A DNA stretch of 16,616 nt from an uncultured Collinsella sp. (GTDB taxonomy: Bacteria; Actinomycetota; Coriobacteriia; Coriobacteriales; Coriobacteriaceae), in NCBI GenBank assembly GCA_900759335.1, contig CAAEUX010000013.1:1-16616 (forward strand), given 5' to 3'. Both the position numbers and the translations under genes were made by a program. The notes under the pieces are model-generated. The model was not told where the DNA came from and did no database searches. It worked only from the letters and a program-made list of their open reading frames with translations. Shown piece after piece: positions 1-6,729 of this stretch. How positions within the stretch are numbered: position 1 is the stretch's first letter; each line of letters opens with the position of its first letter.

Positions 1-10
1 TAAGATTGAA

Positions 11-45
11 GGGCCTGACCCCGGAGGAGTTCCGGAATCAGGCCC
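11..45 (-). terminator. GC-rich hairpin, possible terminator
   Basis: An outer 8-bp stem (GGGCCTGA at 11-18 with TCAGGCCC at 38-45) encloses an inner 5-bp stem (CCGGA at 21-25, TCCGG at 31-35). It lies about 110 nt beyond the stop of the minus-strand foldase-like gene. Read on the minus strand it is followed by TTCAATCTT, a poor T-run, so termination is plausible but not canonical. It could equally end a plus-strand gene lying left of the window. The interval 46-155 shows no gene. Confidence 0.45.
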
Positions 46-155
46 TTGCGGCCTAGTCGCTATTTAGGGCGTCCAAGATTTGGGGCGCAGTTCAATATCC
101 GTTCTAGCGGGCATATCAGATTTTTTGGCTACGCGCTCGGCGGCTCGGGCAGCCC

Positions 156-1250
156 TTACGCAAACAGGCCGTAGATGCTGATGTTGGCCTTGGCGTAGAG
201 GCCGTTGGCGTACTCGGTCCACTTGGAGCTGGCGCTCGAAGCCTGCGAGGAGTACTGCTGGTAGGCAGTGTAGTAGGCGGTCATGGCCTGCTTATAGGTG
301 GCGCTATCGGCCGTAAAGGCATCGTCGGCAAAGGCCTTAGCGTAGGTGCCGTTCTCGTCCTTCCAGGTACCCTTCGAGCTATCCCACTCGTCGCCGGCAA
401 GGTTGATGATGTAGTCGGCGTAATCCTTGCTCGCGGTGTCCTCATTGCCGTCAGAAGGCTCGGTCGGAGCGGTCGGCATGCTTGCGGAGCTATCGCCCAC
501 CTTCTTCTTGTAGAGCTTCTGCAGCGTCGCGGACTGGCGGACGATCTGTTTGGCCTGGTCCTTGGACACGCCATACTGCGTGGCCATGGTCTTGTAGTCC
601 GAAGTACCGATGGAATCCTCGGCGTACTTCTTCATCTCCTTAGAAGAGACGGTGATGCCCTCGTCCTCGGCAGCGTCGAGCAGGATCTTGTTGCGCACGT
701 AGGACAGGATAACATCGGCAGAGGGAGCGGTGTAGTTGCCATCGTCGTCCTTGACGGTGTCGAGGCTGTACTGGCTCTCGATGGCCTCGCGCGCGGTGAT
801 GTCGCTCTTCTTGCCGTTGTAGCTATAGCTTGCCACGGTCGAATCGAGCTGGTCCTCGGTGAGGGTCGCCGAGCCAACACCCTTGCCGCCAAAACCACCG
901 TTGCCGATAAAGAAGCCGACCACGGCAGCGATCACGATTGCAACCACAAAGGCGGCGATCATCGTCTTCTTGTGCTTGGATACGCGATCGTCTTCATCGG
1001 AACCCAGGATATCGTCGTCCTCATCCTGGGCCTCGGGCATCAGATTCTCGTCAGCGGCATCCGCGGCAACCTGAGCCTCCAGACGGGCGTCCTCCTCCTC
1101 GGCCGTCGTACCGGCAGCAATGTGCTCGGCAGACGTACCGGCGACCAGGTCGATCTTCTCGTCCTCGTCACCGTCGGAGCCTTCGCCGCGCTCGATGATC
1201 TGGATGCCGTCGATCTCGTCCTTCTCGTCCTTCTTTTGAATCAGACCCAT
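156..1250 (-). CDS. Membrane-anchored SurA_N/foldase-like protein without PPIase domain
   Basis: The product is 364 aa. Residues 1-95 form a very acidic, low-complexity cytoplasmic segment rich in Asp/Glu. A basic patch (SKHKK, 91-95) leads into one hydrophobic helix at about 97-116, so the rest should face outward. Residues 145-250 are helical and resemble the chaperone domain of SurA/PrsA-type foldases (a stretch with ILSYVRNKILLDAAEDEGI and a KKYA segment). There is no recognisable parvulin PPIase domain. Residues 255-280 are a Pro/Thr/Ser/Asp linker, and the C-terminus (310-350) is rich in Tyr, Ser and Ala. The start at 1250 is supported by AAGGAG about 8 nt upstream. The preceding gene, isocitrate dehydrogenase, is 126 nt away with a hairpin between, so this is probably a separate unit. 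A role in extracytoplasmic protein folding is inferred from weak similarity only. Confidence 0.6.
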   Translation of the reverse strand: MGLIQKKDEKDEIDGIQIIERGEGSDGDEDEKIDLVAGTSAEHIAAGTTAEEEDARLEAQVAADAADENLMPEAQDEDDDILGSDEDDRVSKHKKTMIAAFVVAIVIAAVVGFFIGNGGFGGKGVGSATLTEDQLDSTVASYSYNGKKSDITAREAIESQYSLDTVKDDDGNYTAPSADVILSYVRNKILLDAAEDEGITVSSKEMKKYAEDSIGTSDYKTMATQYGVSKDQAKQIVRQSATLQKLYKKKVGDSSASMPTAPTEPSDGNEDTASKDYADYIINLAGDEWDSSKGTWKDENGTYAKAFADDAFTADSATYKQAMTAYYTAYQQYSSQASSASSKWTEYANGLYAKANISIYGLFA

Positions 1251-1288
1251 ATCGGTTACTCCTTGTTAGGAAACATAGTCCTCAATAG

Positions 1289-1317
1289 AATACGCCCGAC
1301 AGAGCGCCGGGCGTATT
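1289..1317 (-). terminator. Perfect 10-bp hairpin between isocitrate dehydrogenase and foldase-like gene
   Basis: AATACGCCCG (1289-1298) pairs perfectly with CGGGCGTATT (1308-1317) around a 9-nt loop. It sits about 60 nt past the isocitrate dehydrogenase stop and 39 nt before the next start codon. On the minus strand it is followed by TCTATTG, a weak T-tract. The most likely role is terminator of the four-gene operon that ends with isocitrate dehydrogenase. Its closeness to the next gene leaves little room for a separate promoter downstream of it. Confidence 0.55.
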
Positions 1318-1376
1318 GATTCTTAGGTTATACGCAAACACTTAAGTACTATTTAGGCGTTTGCAGCGTGCCTACC

Positions 1377-2462
1377 TTAGGCCAGGTGCGCGATAACGGC
1401 ATCGGCAAAGGCCTGCGTGCCCACGGCCCCCTCGACGGAGCCGGTCTGGGCACGGCGCACGTCGCCGGTAACCTGCTCGCCCTCGTCGAGCGTGGCAGAT
1501 ACGGCGGCGCGAATGCGATTGGCAGCATCGTTCTCGCCCAGGTGATCGAGCATCATTGCAGCAGAGAGAATCTCGGCCGTGGGGTTGGCGATATCCTGGC
1601 CAGCGATATCGGGCGCGGAGCCGTGCGTTGCCTCGAAGATGGCGCAGTCGGCACCGATGTTGGAGCCGGGGGCCATCCCTAAGCCGCCCACCAGGCCGGC
1701 GCACAGGTCGCTCACGATGTCGCCGTACAGGTTGGGCAGCACCAGGACATCGAAGTCATTGGGGTTCTGGACCAGGCCCATGCAGGTGGCGTCGACGATC
1801 TTGTCGTTGAACTCGATATCGGGATAGTTGGCGGCCACCTCGCGCGCCACGCGCAGGAACAGGCCGTCGGTCGCTTTCATGATGTTTGCCTTGTGTACGG
1901 CCGTCACCTTTTTGCGGCCGCAGCGGCGGGCGTACTCAAAGGCATACTCCACAATACGGCGGCTCTTGACGATGGAGATCGGCTTGATCGAGATAGCGGA
2001 ATCGGCGGCGAAGGTCTTCTGACCCGAACGCTCGACGAGCTGCGAGAGCTCCTCGACCTCGGCAGCGCCCTCATCGAACTCGATGCCGGCGTAGAGGTCC
2101 TCGGTGTTCTCGCGCACGATGACCAGGTCGACGTCGCGGAAACGCGATCCGTCGCCCGGCTGCGACAGGCAGGGGCGCACGCAGGCGTACAGGTCGAAAT
2201 GCTTGCGCAGGGCCACGTTGACGCTGCGGAAACCCGTGCCGACCGGCGTGGTGATGGGGCCCTTGATGGCAACCTTGGTCTCGGCGATCGCATCGAGCAC
2301 GTGCTGGGGCAGCGGTGTACCAAACTCGTCCATGACGCCGGCGCCGGCCTCTTGGACGTTCCAGTTGATCTGGACACCGGTGGCCTCGACCACGCGGCGC
2401 ATGGCCTGCGTAATCTCGGGACCGATACCGTCACCGGGAATCAGGACTACATCGTGCGCCAT
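1377..2462 (-). CDS. Isocitrate/isopropylmalate-family dehydrogenase, probably NAD-dependent isocitrate dehydrogenase
   Basis: This 361-aa protein is of normal length for the short homodimeric family that oxidises and decarboxylates isocitrate to 2-oxoglutarate. The N-terminus has the family signature IPGDGIGPEI (8-17). The substrate loop carries Ser80, Asn82 and Arg86 (S-x-N-x-x-L-R), typical of isocitrate rather than isopropylmalate enzymes. RENTEDLYAG follows at 117-126, then the catalytic Lys191 region, the metal-binding Asp248/Asp252 segment (NLYGDIVSDL), and HGSAPDIAG at 280-288. The Asp285-Ile286 pair replaces the Lys-Tyr of NADP enzymes such as E. coli Icd, which indicates NAD use. 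The start is backed by GAGGAG overlapping the end of the upstream HEAT-repeat gene; the gap is 6 nt, so the two are coupled. No other TCA gene is nearby, so a biosynthetic (glutamate) role is likely. Homoisocitrate or tartrate dehydrogenase is less likely. Confidence 0.85.
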   Translation of the reverse strand: MAHDVVLIPGDGIGPEITQAMRRVVEATGVQINWNVQEAGAGVMDEFGTPLPQHVLDAIAETKVAIKGPITTPVGTGFRSVNVALRKHFDLYACVRPCLSQPGDGSRFRDVDLVIVRENTEDLYAGIEFDEGAAEVEELSQLVERSGQKTFAADSAISIKPISIVKSRRIVEYAFEYARRCGRKKVTAVHKANIMKATDGLFLRVAREVAANYPDIEFNDKIVDATCMGLVQNPNDFDVLVLPNLYGDIVSDLCAGLVGGLGMAPGSNIGADCAIFEATHGSAPDIAGQDIANPTAEILSAAMMLDHLGENDAANRIRAAVSATLDEGEQVTGDVRRAQTGSVEGAVGTQAFADAVIAHLA

Positions 2463-2468
2463 AATCTG

Positions 2469-3167
2469 TTACTCCTCGTTTTCGGCGTCGTCAGATTTTT
2501 TAACGCTAGCACGCTTCTTCTTTTTGGAGAGATCAAGGTCAAAGCGTTTAACAAGCATTTCGCAAATCTCGCTCGAACGGGCTTTGAGATAGCTGCCCTT
2601 GCCGTTCTCGGCATCGAACTTAAGGCGCAGCGCAAGCTTCTCGGCGACCTCGGCGTCGATCTCGCCCTGGCCAAACTCGTACAGGCAACCGAGCATGTCG
2701 CGATACTCGAGGTCGCCGTGGTAGCACTGGATAGCCTCGTCCAGGATGGGCCAAGCCTCGCGCGAACGCTCGACGCTCGTGGCGCCCCACACGCACAGCA
2801 GGCGGAAGGCGGCATAGCGCAGCGTGGAGGAAATCTCGTCGAACAGTGCGGTCTCGGCGCCCTCAAAGGCATCGCCCAGCTGCTCGGGGCAGGTGGTGGC
2901 GAGCGTCGTCAGGGCATCGAGGGCCTCCCAGCGGGTCTGCGCCTCGGGGCGGTCGAGTGCCTCGATCAGCGCGGGGACGCAGGGCACGACGCGCTGCGGA
3001 TCGCGCTCGGCGAGCAGGTGCAGCACGCGGGCGGCAAACTGACGGATGCGGCGCGTGGGGCAGCCGAGCTCCTGAACCAGGCGGTCGACGGCGTTCTCGT
3101 TCTCCTCTGCCAGCTGAAGCTGCGCCAGCTCCTCGTCGGTGAGCTGTTCGTCTTTGTTTTCTGCCAT
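2469..3167 (-). CDS. HEAT-repeat protein of unknown function
   Basis: The product is 232 aa and soluble, with no signal peptide or membrane segment. After an acidic N-terminus (1-30) come repeated amphipathic helix pairs at about 30-150 with the spacing of HEAT repeats. One unit begins with CPTRRIRQFAARVLHLLAE, and others follow around VPALIEALDRPEAQTRWEALDAL and SSTLRYAAFRLLCVWG. The last 25 residues are a Lys-rich then acidic tail. HEAT solenoids act as protein-binding scaffolds; nothing in the sequence names the partner. It sits between a small membrane protein (15-nt gap) and isocitrate dehydrogenase (6-nt gap) in one operon, which may hint at a regulatory or assembly role. An AGAGG ribosome-binding site precedes the ATG. 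Confidence 0.7.
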   Translation of the reverse strand: MAENKDEQLTDEELAQLQLAEENENAVDRLVQELGCPTRRIRQFAARVLHLLAERDPQRVVPCVPALIEALDRPEAQTRWEALDALTTLATTCPEQLGDAFEGAETALFDEISSTLRYAAFRLLCVWGATSVERSREAWPILDEAIQCYHGDLEYRDMLGCLYEFGQGEIDAEVAEKLALRLKFDAENGKGSYLKARSSEICEMLVKRFDLDLSKKKKRASVKKSDDAENEE

Positions 3168-3182
3168 AGTTACCTCTTTTTA

Positions 3183-3611
3183 CTATTTCTTAGCGTGCTT
3201 GCCAGCACCCTTGCTGTCATCGGTGACCGAGATGAGCTGTCGGTCGGCAGCGCCATTACGACGCGCACGGCGGCGTTCCTCGGCATCGCCCGCGTCGGCG
3301 GCGGCGCGGTGTGCCTTGTTGACGTTAAAGACCTCGTCGTGCTTGCGCCACGGACCGACGGACTCGCCAAAGCTCATCTTAAGGCCGGCGATAAAGCCGC
3401 CGAGCCAGCCGATCGGCGCAAACTGCACCAGCGGGAACAGCGAGAACACCCAGGTCAGCAGGACGACTGCCGCAGCTCCCGCAAAGTTGGCAATCCAGTA
3501 GTCACGCTTGGTGATGACGCGCTTTTCGCACGCCCACTGGCCGCACAAAAAGCCGATGTAGATCGCAAAGAGAAAGAGCACCAGCGCAAGCACCACGAAC
3601 GTCAAGCTCAT
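3183..3611 (-). CDS. Small membrane protein of unknown function
   Basis: The protein is 142 aa from the ATG at 3611. I chose this over the in-frame ATG at 3647 because GGGGAG lies 8 nt upstream of 3611, and the longer form would overlap the previous gene by 31 nt. A hydrophobic N-terminal helix (about 3-24, LTFVVLALVLFLFAIYIGF) is followed by a short charged loop (CEKRVITKRDYW). One or two further hydrophobic helices lie at about 42-78, and the C-terminal 60 residues are soluble and strongly basic then mixed-charge (EERRRARRNG). I do not recognise a family. The stop-to-start gap to the upstream dehydrogenase is 5 nt, so it is translated from the same operon. A membrane anchor or scaffold role is possible but unproven. 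Confidence 0.65.
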   Translation of the reverse strand: MSLTFVVLALVLFLFAIYIGFLCGQWACEKRVITKRDYWIANFAGAAAVVLLTWVFSLFPLVQFAPIGWLGGFIAGLKMSFGESVGPWRKHDEVFNVNKAHRAAADAGDAEERRRARRNGAADRQLISVTDDSKGAGKHAKK

Positions 3612-3616
3612 GGGCG

Positions 3617-4696
3617 CTACTCCCCGTGATGATGGCCGCAGCAGCACTCGTGGCCGTCGTCATGGCCGTGGCCGCCGCAGCACTCGTGGTCCTCGCCATG
3701 GTGGTGGCCACAACCGCACTCGTGATCGTCGCCATGCTCGCCGCAACCGCAGCCTTCCTCGTGAGCACCATGCTCCTCGGGACGATACTGCGACCAGTCC
3801 AGACCGGCGGCGATGGCGTCGGCCTCCTCCTTATAGAGGACCGTGACGGCCTGGGTGCCCAGCTTGGCGCCACCGATGGCATCGAGCATGTCGTAAAGCG
3901 TAAAGGCCACGTCGGCGCCGGGCAGCGCAAGCTCACGGTCGTCGGCATAGGCGAGCGCCAAGCGCAGGTCCTTGATGAAGTGCTCGACCATAAAGCCGGG
4001 CTTGTAGTCGCCGTCGAGCGCCTTGGGCGCCAGGCTCTCCATGGCACCGGACTTGCCGGTACCGCCCAGAATCATCTGACGGGTCTTCTCCAGGTCAAGG
4101 CCGCTCAGCTCGGCAAACGCCATGGCGTCTGCCATGCCGACCATGCAGGCGCCCAGCGACACCTGGTTGGCGAGCTTGGCAGCCTGACCCTTGCCGGCGC
4201 CGTCGAAGCAGCAGATGGTTGCCGCAAAGGTGGAAAGGATATCGCGGACCGGGGCGATGTCGTTCTCGGTAGCGCCCACGATAGCCGTGAGCGTGCCGGC
4301 GATAGCTCCCGACTCGCCGCCGGTGACGGGGCAGTCAAACGCCATGCGGCCGGAGACCTGGGCGGCCTCGGCAATGTCGCGCGCCAGCTCAGGCGAGCTC
4401 GTGGTGAGGTCGATCAGGACCGCGCCGGGCTTAGTGCACGCGAGCAGACCGTCACCCGCCAGGTAGAGCTCCTCGACCTCGGAGGGATAACCCACCATGG
4501 TAAAGACGACGTCGGCGTTCGCCGCGGCATCTGCCGGCGTATCGGCCCAGACGGCACCGCGCTCAACGAGCGCTGCGGCCTTGGACTTGGTGCGGTTGTT
4601 GACCGTGACGGGATAGCCAGCGTCCAGAATGTGGCCGGCAATGGGGGCACCCATAATTCCGGTGCCGATAAATGCGACAGAGAGCTTGTTTGCCAT
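3617..4696 (-). CDS. 3-hydroxyisobutyrate dehydrogenase-family oxidoreductase with His/Cys-rich C-terminal tail
   Basis: Residues 1-308 form a normal beta-hydroxyacid dehydrogenase, the family that reversibly oxidises 3-hydroxyisobutyrate, tartronate semialdehyde or glyoxylate-type substrates. Visible are the Rossmann motif G11-x-G-x-x-G16, Asn34-Arg35-Thr36 after the second strand (favouring NADP), the substrate loop DCPVTGGESG (121-130), the catalytic Lys174 with Asn177 (GKGQAAKLANQ), and Lys242-Asp243. Family members usually end near 290-300 aa. This one continues for 51 residues (309-359) holding 14 His and 9 Cys in HHHGE, HECC and CGCG clusters, a probable metal-binding appendage. A strong SD (AAAGGAAAGG) precedes the ATG. 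It is the first gene of a four-gene minus-strand operon. The exact substrate cannot be told from sequence. Confidence 0.82.
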   Translation of the reverse strand: MANKLSVAFIGTGIMGAPIAGHILDAGYPVTVNNRTKSKAAALVERGAVWADTPADAAANADVVFTMVGYPSEVEELYLAGDGLLACTKPGAVLIDLTTSSPELARDIAEAAQVSGRMAFDCPVTGGESGAIAGTLTAIVGATENDIAPVRDILSTFAATICCFDGAGKGQAAKLANQVSLGACMVGMADAMAFAELSGLDLEKTRQMILGGTGKSGAMESLAPKALDGDYKPGFMVEHFIKDLRLALAYADDRELALPGADVAFTLYDMLDAIGGAKLGTQAVTVLYKEEADAIAAGLDWSQYRPEEHGAHEEGCGCGEHGDDHECGCGHHHGEDHECCGGHGHDDGHECCCGHHHGE

Positions 4697-4794
4697 GAAA
4701 CCTTTCCTTTTGGGTTGGGTGTTATTACCAGGTTGAATACTCGGTGCCAGCGTTTGGGCTGTGAGTCGAGGGCGATTACGGACGCATCGCTTGC

Positions 4795-5748
4795 CTACTG
4801 CCCGCGCACGCGGCGAGCGATGCGGTCGGAAAGCGAGGCTTTCTCGGCGCGGTTCTTACCCCAAAACGCAAGTGCCACCATGCCGGGGCCCACGTGCGAG
4901 CCGATGGTGGGACCCACGGAGCTGCGAATGATCGTGACGTCGGCGCAACCCTCCTCCTTGCGGATGGCAGCTTCGAGCCAGTCACCGTCCTTTTCGGCAT
5001 CGGCAGTCATAATGGCGATGGGCATGGTGCGATCGGGCACATAGTTCTCGCGGAACGACTTGAGGATGGACTTGAGCGCCTTCTTACGGCCGCGGTTGAC
5101 GCCGATCAGCGACAGCGAGCCGGCCAGGTCGTAGGAGAGCTCGGGCTTGACGTCGAGCTTTGCCGTGAGCTGCGCCGCCGCGGGCGGAATGCGACCGCCG
5201 GCGGCCAGTGCGTCGAAGCTCTCGAGCGTAAAGTAGCCGTGCACGTAGGTCTTTGCCTCGTTTGCCCAATCGACCAGCTGCTTGGCGGTCAGTCCCGCCG
5301 AACGCTGGCGCACGGCCTCGAGCGCCAAGAGCGCGCCGGTCGCGCAGGGCAGAGCGTTGTCGACCACGTAGAGCTCAAAGTTGGGATACTCGGCGCGCAC
5401 GGCATCTGCCGCCTGGCATGCGGAGTTGTAGCTCGACGACAGCGCCGAGGTAAAGCACAGGTAGACCGTGGGCGTGCCCTCTTTGGCGCACTCGGTAAAG
5501 AACTCGATATAGCGACCGAGCGACACAGCCGAGGTGGACACGCGGGCACCGGCGCGCATGCGGTCGTAGAACTCCTTAGGGCTCATGCTCGACCAGATGT
5601 CGTCCGTGCGCTCCTCGCCATCGATAATGAAGGGGAAACCCAGGATATCGACATCAAGGTTCGCGGCGACCTCGGGACTAAAGTCGCAGCAGGTATCGAC
5701 GACGATGCGGCAACGGTCCGAATGGCCGGTAGATGCAGCCTTGTCCAT
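4795..5748 (-). CDS. DegV family fatty-acid-binding protein (FakB-like)
   Basis: This 317-aa protein has the two-domain DegV layout. RIVVDTCCDFSPE near the N-terminus corresponds to the first conserved D-S/T strand. RVSTSAVSLGRYIEFF occupies the place of the family's TSQPS lipid-carboxylate site, FTSALSSSYNSA the SS-x-LSGTY motif, LAAGGRIPPAA the GGR loop, and GSHVGPGMVALAF the C-terminal GxHxGPG motif. Family members bind a fatty acid and, as FakB, present it to the kinase FakA for phosphorylation. No fakA homologue is visible in the window. Length is slightly above the usual 280-290 aa because of short insertions. ATG at 5748 is preferred (AAGGAG 8 nt upstream); an in-frame TTG lies directly before it at 5751. 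The gene starts only about 20 nt past the terminator of the hibernation-factor gene. Confidence 0.87.
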   Translation of the reverse strand: MDKAASTGHSDRCRIVVDTCCDFSPEVAANLDVDILGFPFIIDGEERTDDIWSSMSPKEFYDRMRAGARVSTSAVSLGRYIEFFTECAKEGTPTVYLCFTSALSSSYNSACQAADAVRAEYPNFELYVVDNALPCATGALLALEAVRQRSAGLTAKQLVDWANEAKTYVHGYFTLESFDALAAGGRIPPAAAQLTAKLDVKPELSYDLAGSLSLIGVNRGRKKALKSILKSFRENYVPDRTMPIAIMTADAEKDGDWLEAAIRKEEGCADVTIIRSSVGPTIGSHVGPGMVALAFWGKNRAEKASLSDRIARRVRGQ

Positions 5749-5766
5749 CAAAGCGACTCCTTACGT

Positions 5767-5798
5767 AAAAAGGCGGCCACCCGCATGGGATGGCCGCC
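5767..5798 (-). terminator. Rho-independent terminator of the hpf gene
   Basis: GGCGGCCA (5772-5779) pairs with TGGCCGCC (5791-5798), with further CCC/GGG pairing inside around GCAT. On the minus strand the stem is followed directly by five T residues (5771-5767). It lies 30 nt past the hpf stop codon. This is the most canonical terminator in the window. It is immediately followed by the ribosome-binding site of the DegV gene. Confidence 0.85.
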
Positions 5799-5801
5799 AA
5801 C

Positions 5802-5823
5802 CGTTAACTCATGCAAGTTAACG
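5802..5823. repeat. 7-bp inverted repeat after hpf
   Basis: CGTTAAC (5802-5808) and GTTAACG (5817-5823) form a perfect 7-bp inverted repeat with an 8-nt loop. It lies between the hpf stop and the main terminator, so the hpf message ends with two consecutive hairpins. It may help transcript stability or be an accessory stem of the terminator. Confidence 0.5.
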
Positions 5824-5827
5824 TATT

Positions 5828-6412
5828 TTACTCGTCAAGTGTTTCGATGCGGGGCTTGATGATGCCATATCCACCATTCTTACGGTGATACACCACATTG
5901 ATGAGGCCAGTCGTCGCGTTCTCGAACACGTAGAAGTCGTGGCCGAGCAGATCGGTCTGCACCAGCGCCTGCTCCTCAGTCATCGGAGTGACATCGATGA
6001 CCTTCTCGCGGACAAGCAGGTCGTCCTCCTCCTCGGGCAGCAGCAGGTCGGCCAGATCCTCGACGCGCTCGACCGGTGCGACATCCGCGGCGCTGGCACC
6101 GCCCTGGCGGTTGTCCACGACCTTGGTCTTGAACTTGCGCAGCTGGCGGGTGACCTTATCGGCGGAGAGGTCGATGGCGGCGTACATATCTGCACCGTGC
6201 TCGGCAACGCGAATCACCGAACCGCGGGCACGAACCGTAACCTCAACGATTGCCGGGTTGGGGTTCGAGGGGTTCTTCTCATAGCGAAGTACAACGTCGA
6301 CCGTCATGGGCTCGATATCGAAAACCTTGAGCGCCTCGCCGATCTTCTCATCCACATGCGCACGCAGAGCATCGGTTACCGTCGTCTTGCGTCCAGAAAC
6401 CTTGATATCCAT
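5828..6412 (-). CDS. hpf: Long-form ribosome hibernation promoting factor
   Basis: The product is 194 aa from the ATG at 6412, which gives the expected N-terminus MDIKVSGRKTTVTDALR and has GGAG 6 nt upstream; an ATG at 6472 in the same frame would add 20 unlikely residues. Residues 1-105 match the S30AE/YfiA domain that binds the 30S decoding region (HVDEKIGEALKVF, then VTVRARGSVIRV and AAIDLSADKVTRQLRKFK). A linker leads to the C-terminal dimerisation domain at about 138-194 (PMTEEQALVQTDLLGHDFYVF, then a YHRKNGGYGIIKPR stretch), typical of long HPF that makes 100S ribosome dimers in resting cells. A canonical terminator follows. The 317-nt region upstream probably contains the promoter, but I could not fix one. 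Confidence 0.93.
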   Translation of the reverse strand: MDIKVSGRKTTVTDALRAHVDEKIGEALKVFDIEPMTVDVVLRYEKNPSNPNPAIVEVTVRARGSVIRVAEHGADMYAAIDLSADKVTRQLRKFKTKVVDNRQGGASAADVAPVERVEDLADLLLPEEEDDLLVREKVIDVTPMTEEQALVQTDLLGHDFYVFENATTGLINVVYHRKNGGYGIIKPRIETLDE

Positions 6413-6533
6413 ACGTGGCTCCAATCTGCCTCGGGGACTTACTGTACTGGCTATGTACCCATTGCCGTGCATTTAATCACGCGAATTCCCAAAGACCCGA
6501 ATAACGACTGCTTGATACCGCATACCGAAGTCT

Positions 6534-6557
6534 CGCACTTTTCCGTGGCAAAGTGCG
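6534..6557. promoter_or_regulatory. 8-bp inverted repeat upstream of hpf
   Basis: CGCACTTT (6534-6541) and AAAGTGCG (6550-6557) are perfectly complementary around an 8-nt loop, about 120 nt before the hpf start codon. No T-tract follows on either strand, so an operator or leader stem-loop is more likely than a terminator. The role is inference. Confidence 0.45.
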
Positions 6558-6630
6558 CTATAGGAAGGCGTCGACGGAGTTAATTTTTCTCCTGGAAATT
6601 AGCTTTGACCTGCTAGTTTTACCAAAATAG

Positions 6631-6663
6631 AAAAGCCGGGCTCCCCTATTTGGGAGACCCGGC
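6631..6663 (-). terminator. Rho-independent terminator of the solute-binding lipoprotein gene
   Basis: GCCGGG-CTCCC (6635-6645) pairs with GGGAG-A-CCCGGC (6652-6663), 11 bp with one bulged A, loop of six. On the minus strand TTTTC and further T-rich sequence follow (6634-6620). It lies 66 nt past the stop of the lipoprotein gene. Confidence 0.8.
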
Positions 6664-6729
6664 CATGCGTGTTGAAACCGTGAAGAAGCGCCTCGTTCAA
6701 TGTATGGCAGACGCCACCCCTACCAATAA

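Larger units (their letters stand above)
6413..6729. other. 317-nt intergenic region upstream of hpf
   Basis: No gene is supported here. It contains the terminator of the solute-binding lipoprotein gene (6631-6663), a perfect 8-bp inverted repeat (6534-6557), and a weak AT-rich inverted repeat TAATTT/AAATTA (6581-6586 and 6596-6601). The hpf promoter should lie in 6420-6630 on the minus strand. TTGGTA with TAATTT at 18-nt spacing is one weak candidate, too poor to call. Confidence 0.6.

Noticed and set aside
1318..1376. TATAAC box and GCAAAC/GTTTGC inverted repeat after isocitrate dehydrogenase
   Set aside because: There is no -35 at a suitable distance, and the 10-bp hairpin would lie downstream of the start; not enough to call a promoter.
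1893..3629. 578-codon plus-strand open frame
   Set aside because: It runs antisense to isocitrate dehydrogenase, the HEAT protein and the membrane protein. The translation has no recognisable domain, and such long antisense frames are expected from strong GC bias at third positions.
3626..5044. 472-codon plus-strand open frame
   Set aside because: It is antisense to the hydroxyacid dehydrogenase and the DegV gene, which both carry clear family motifs.
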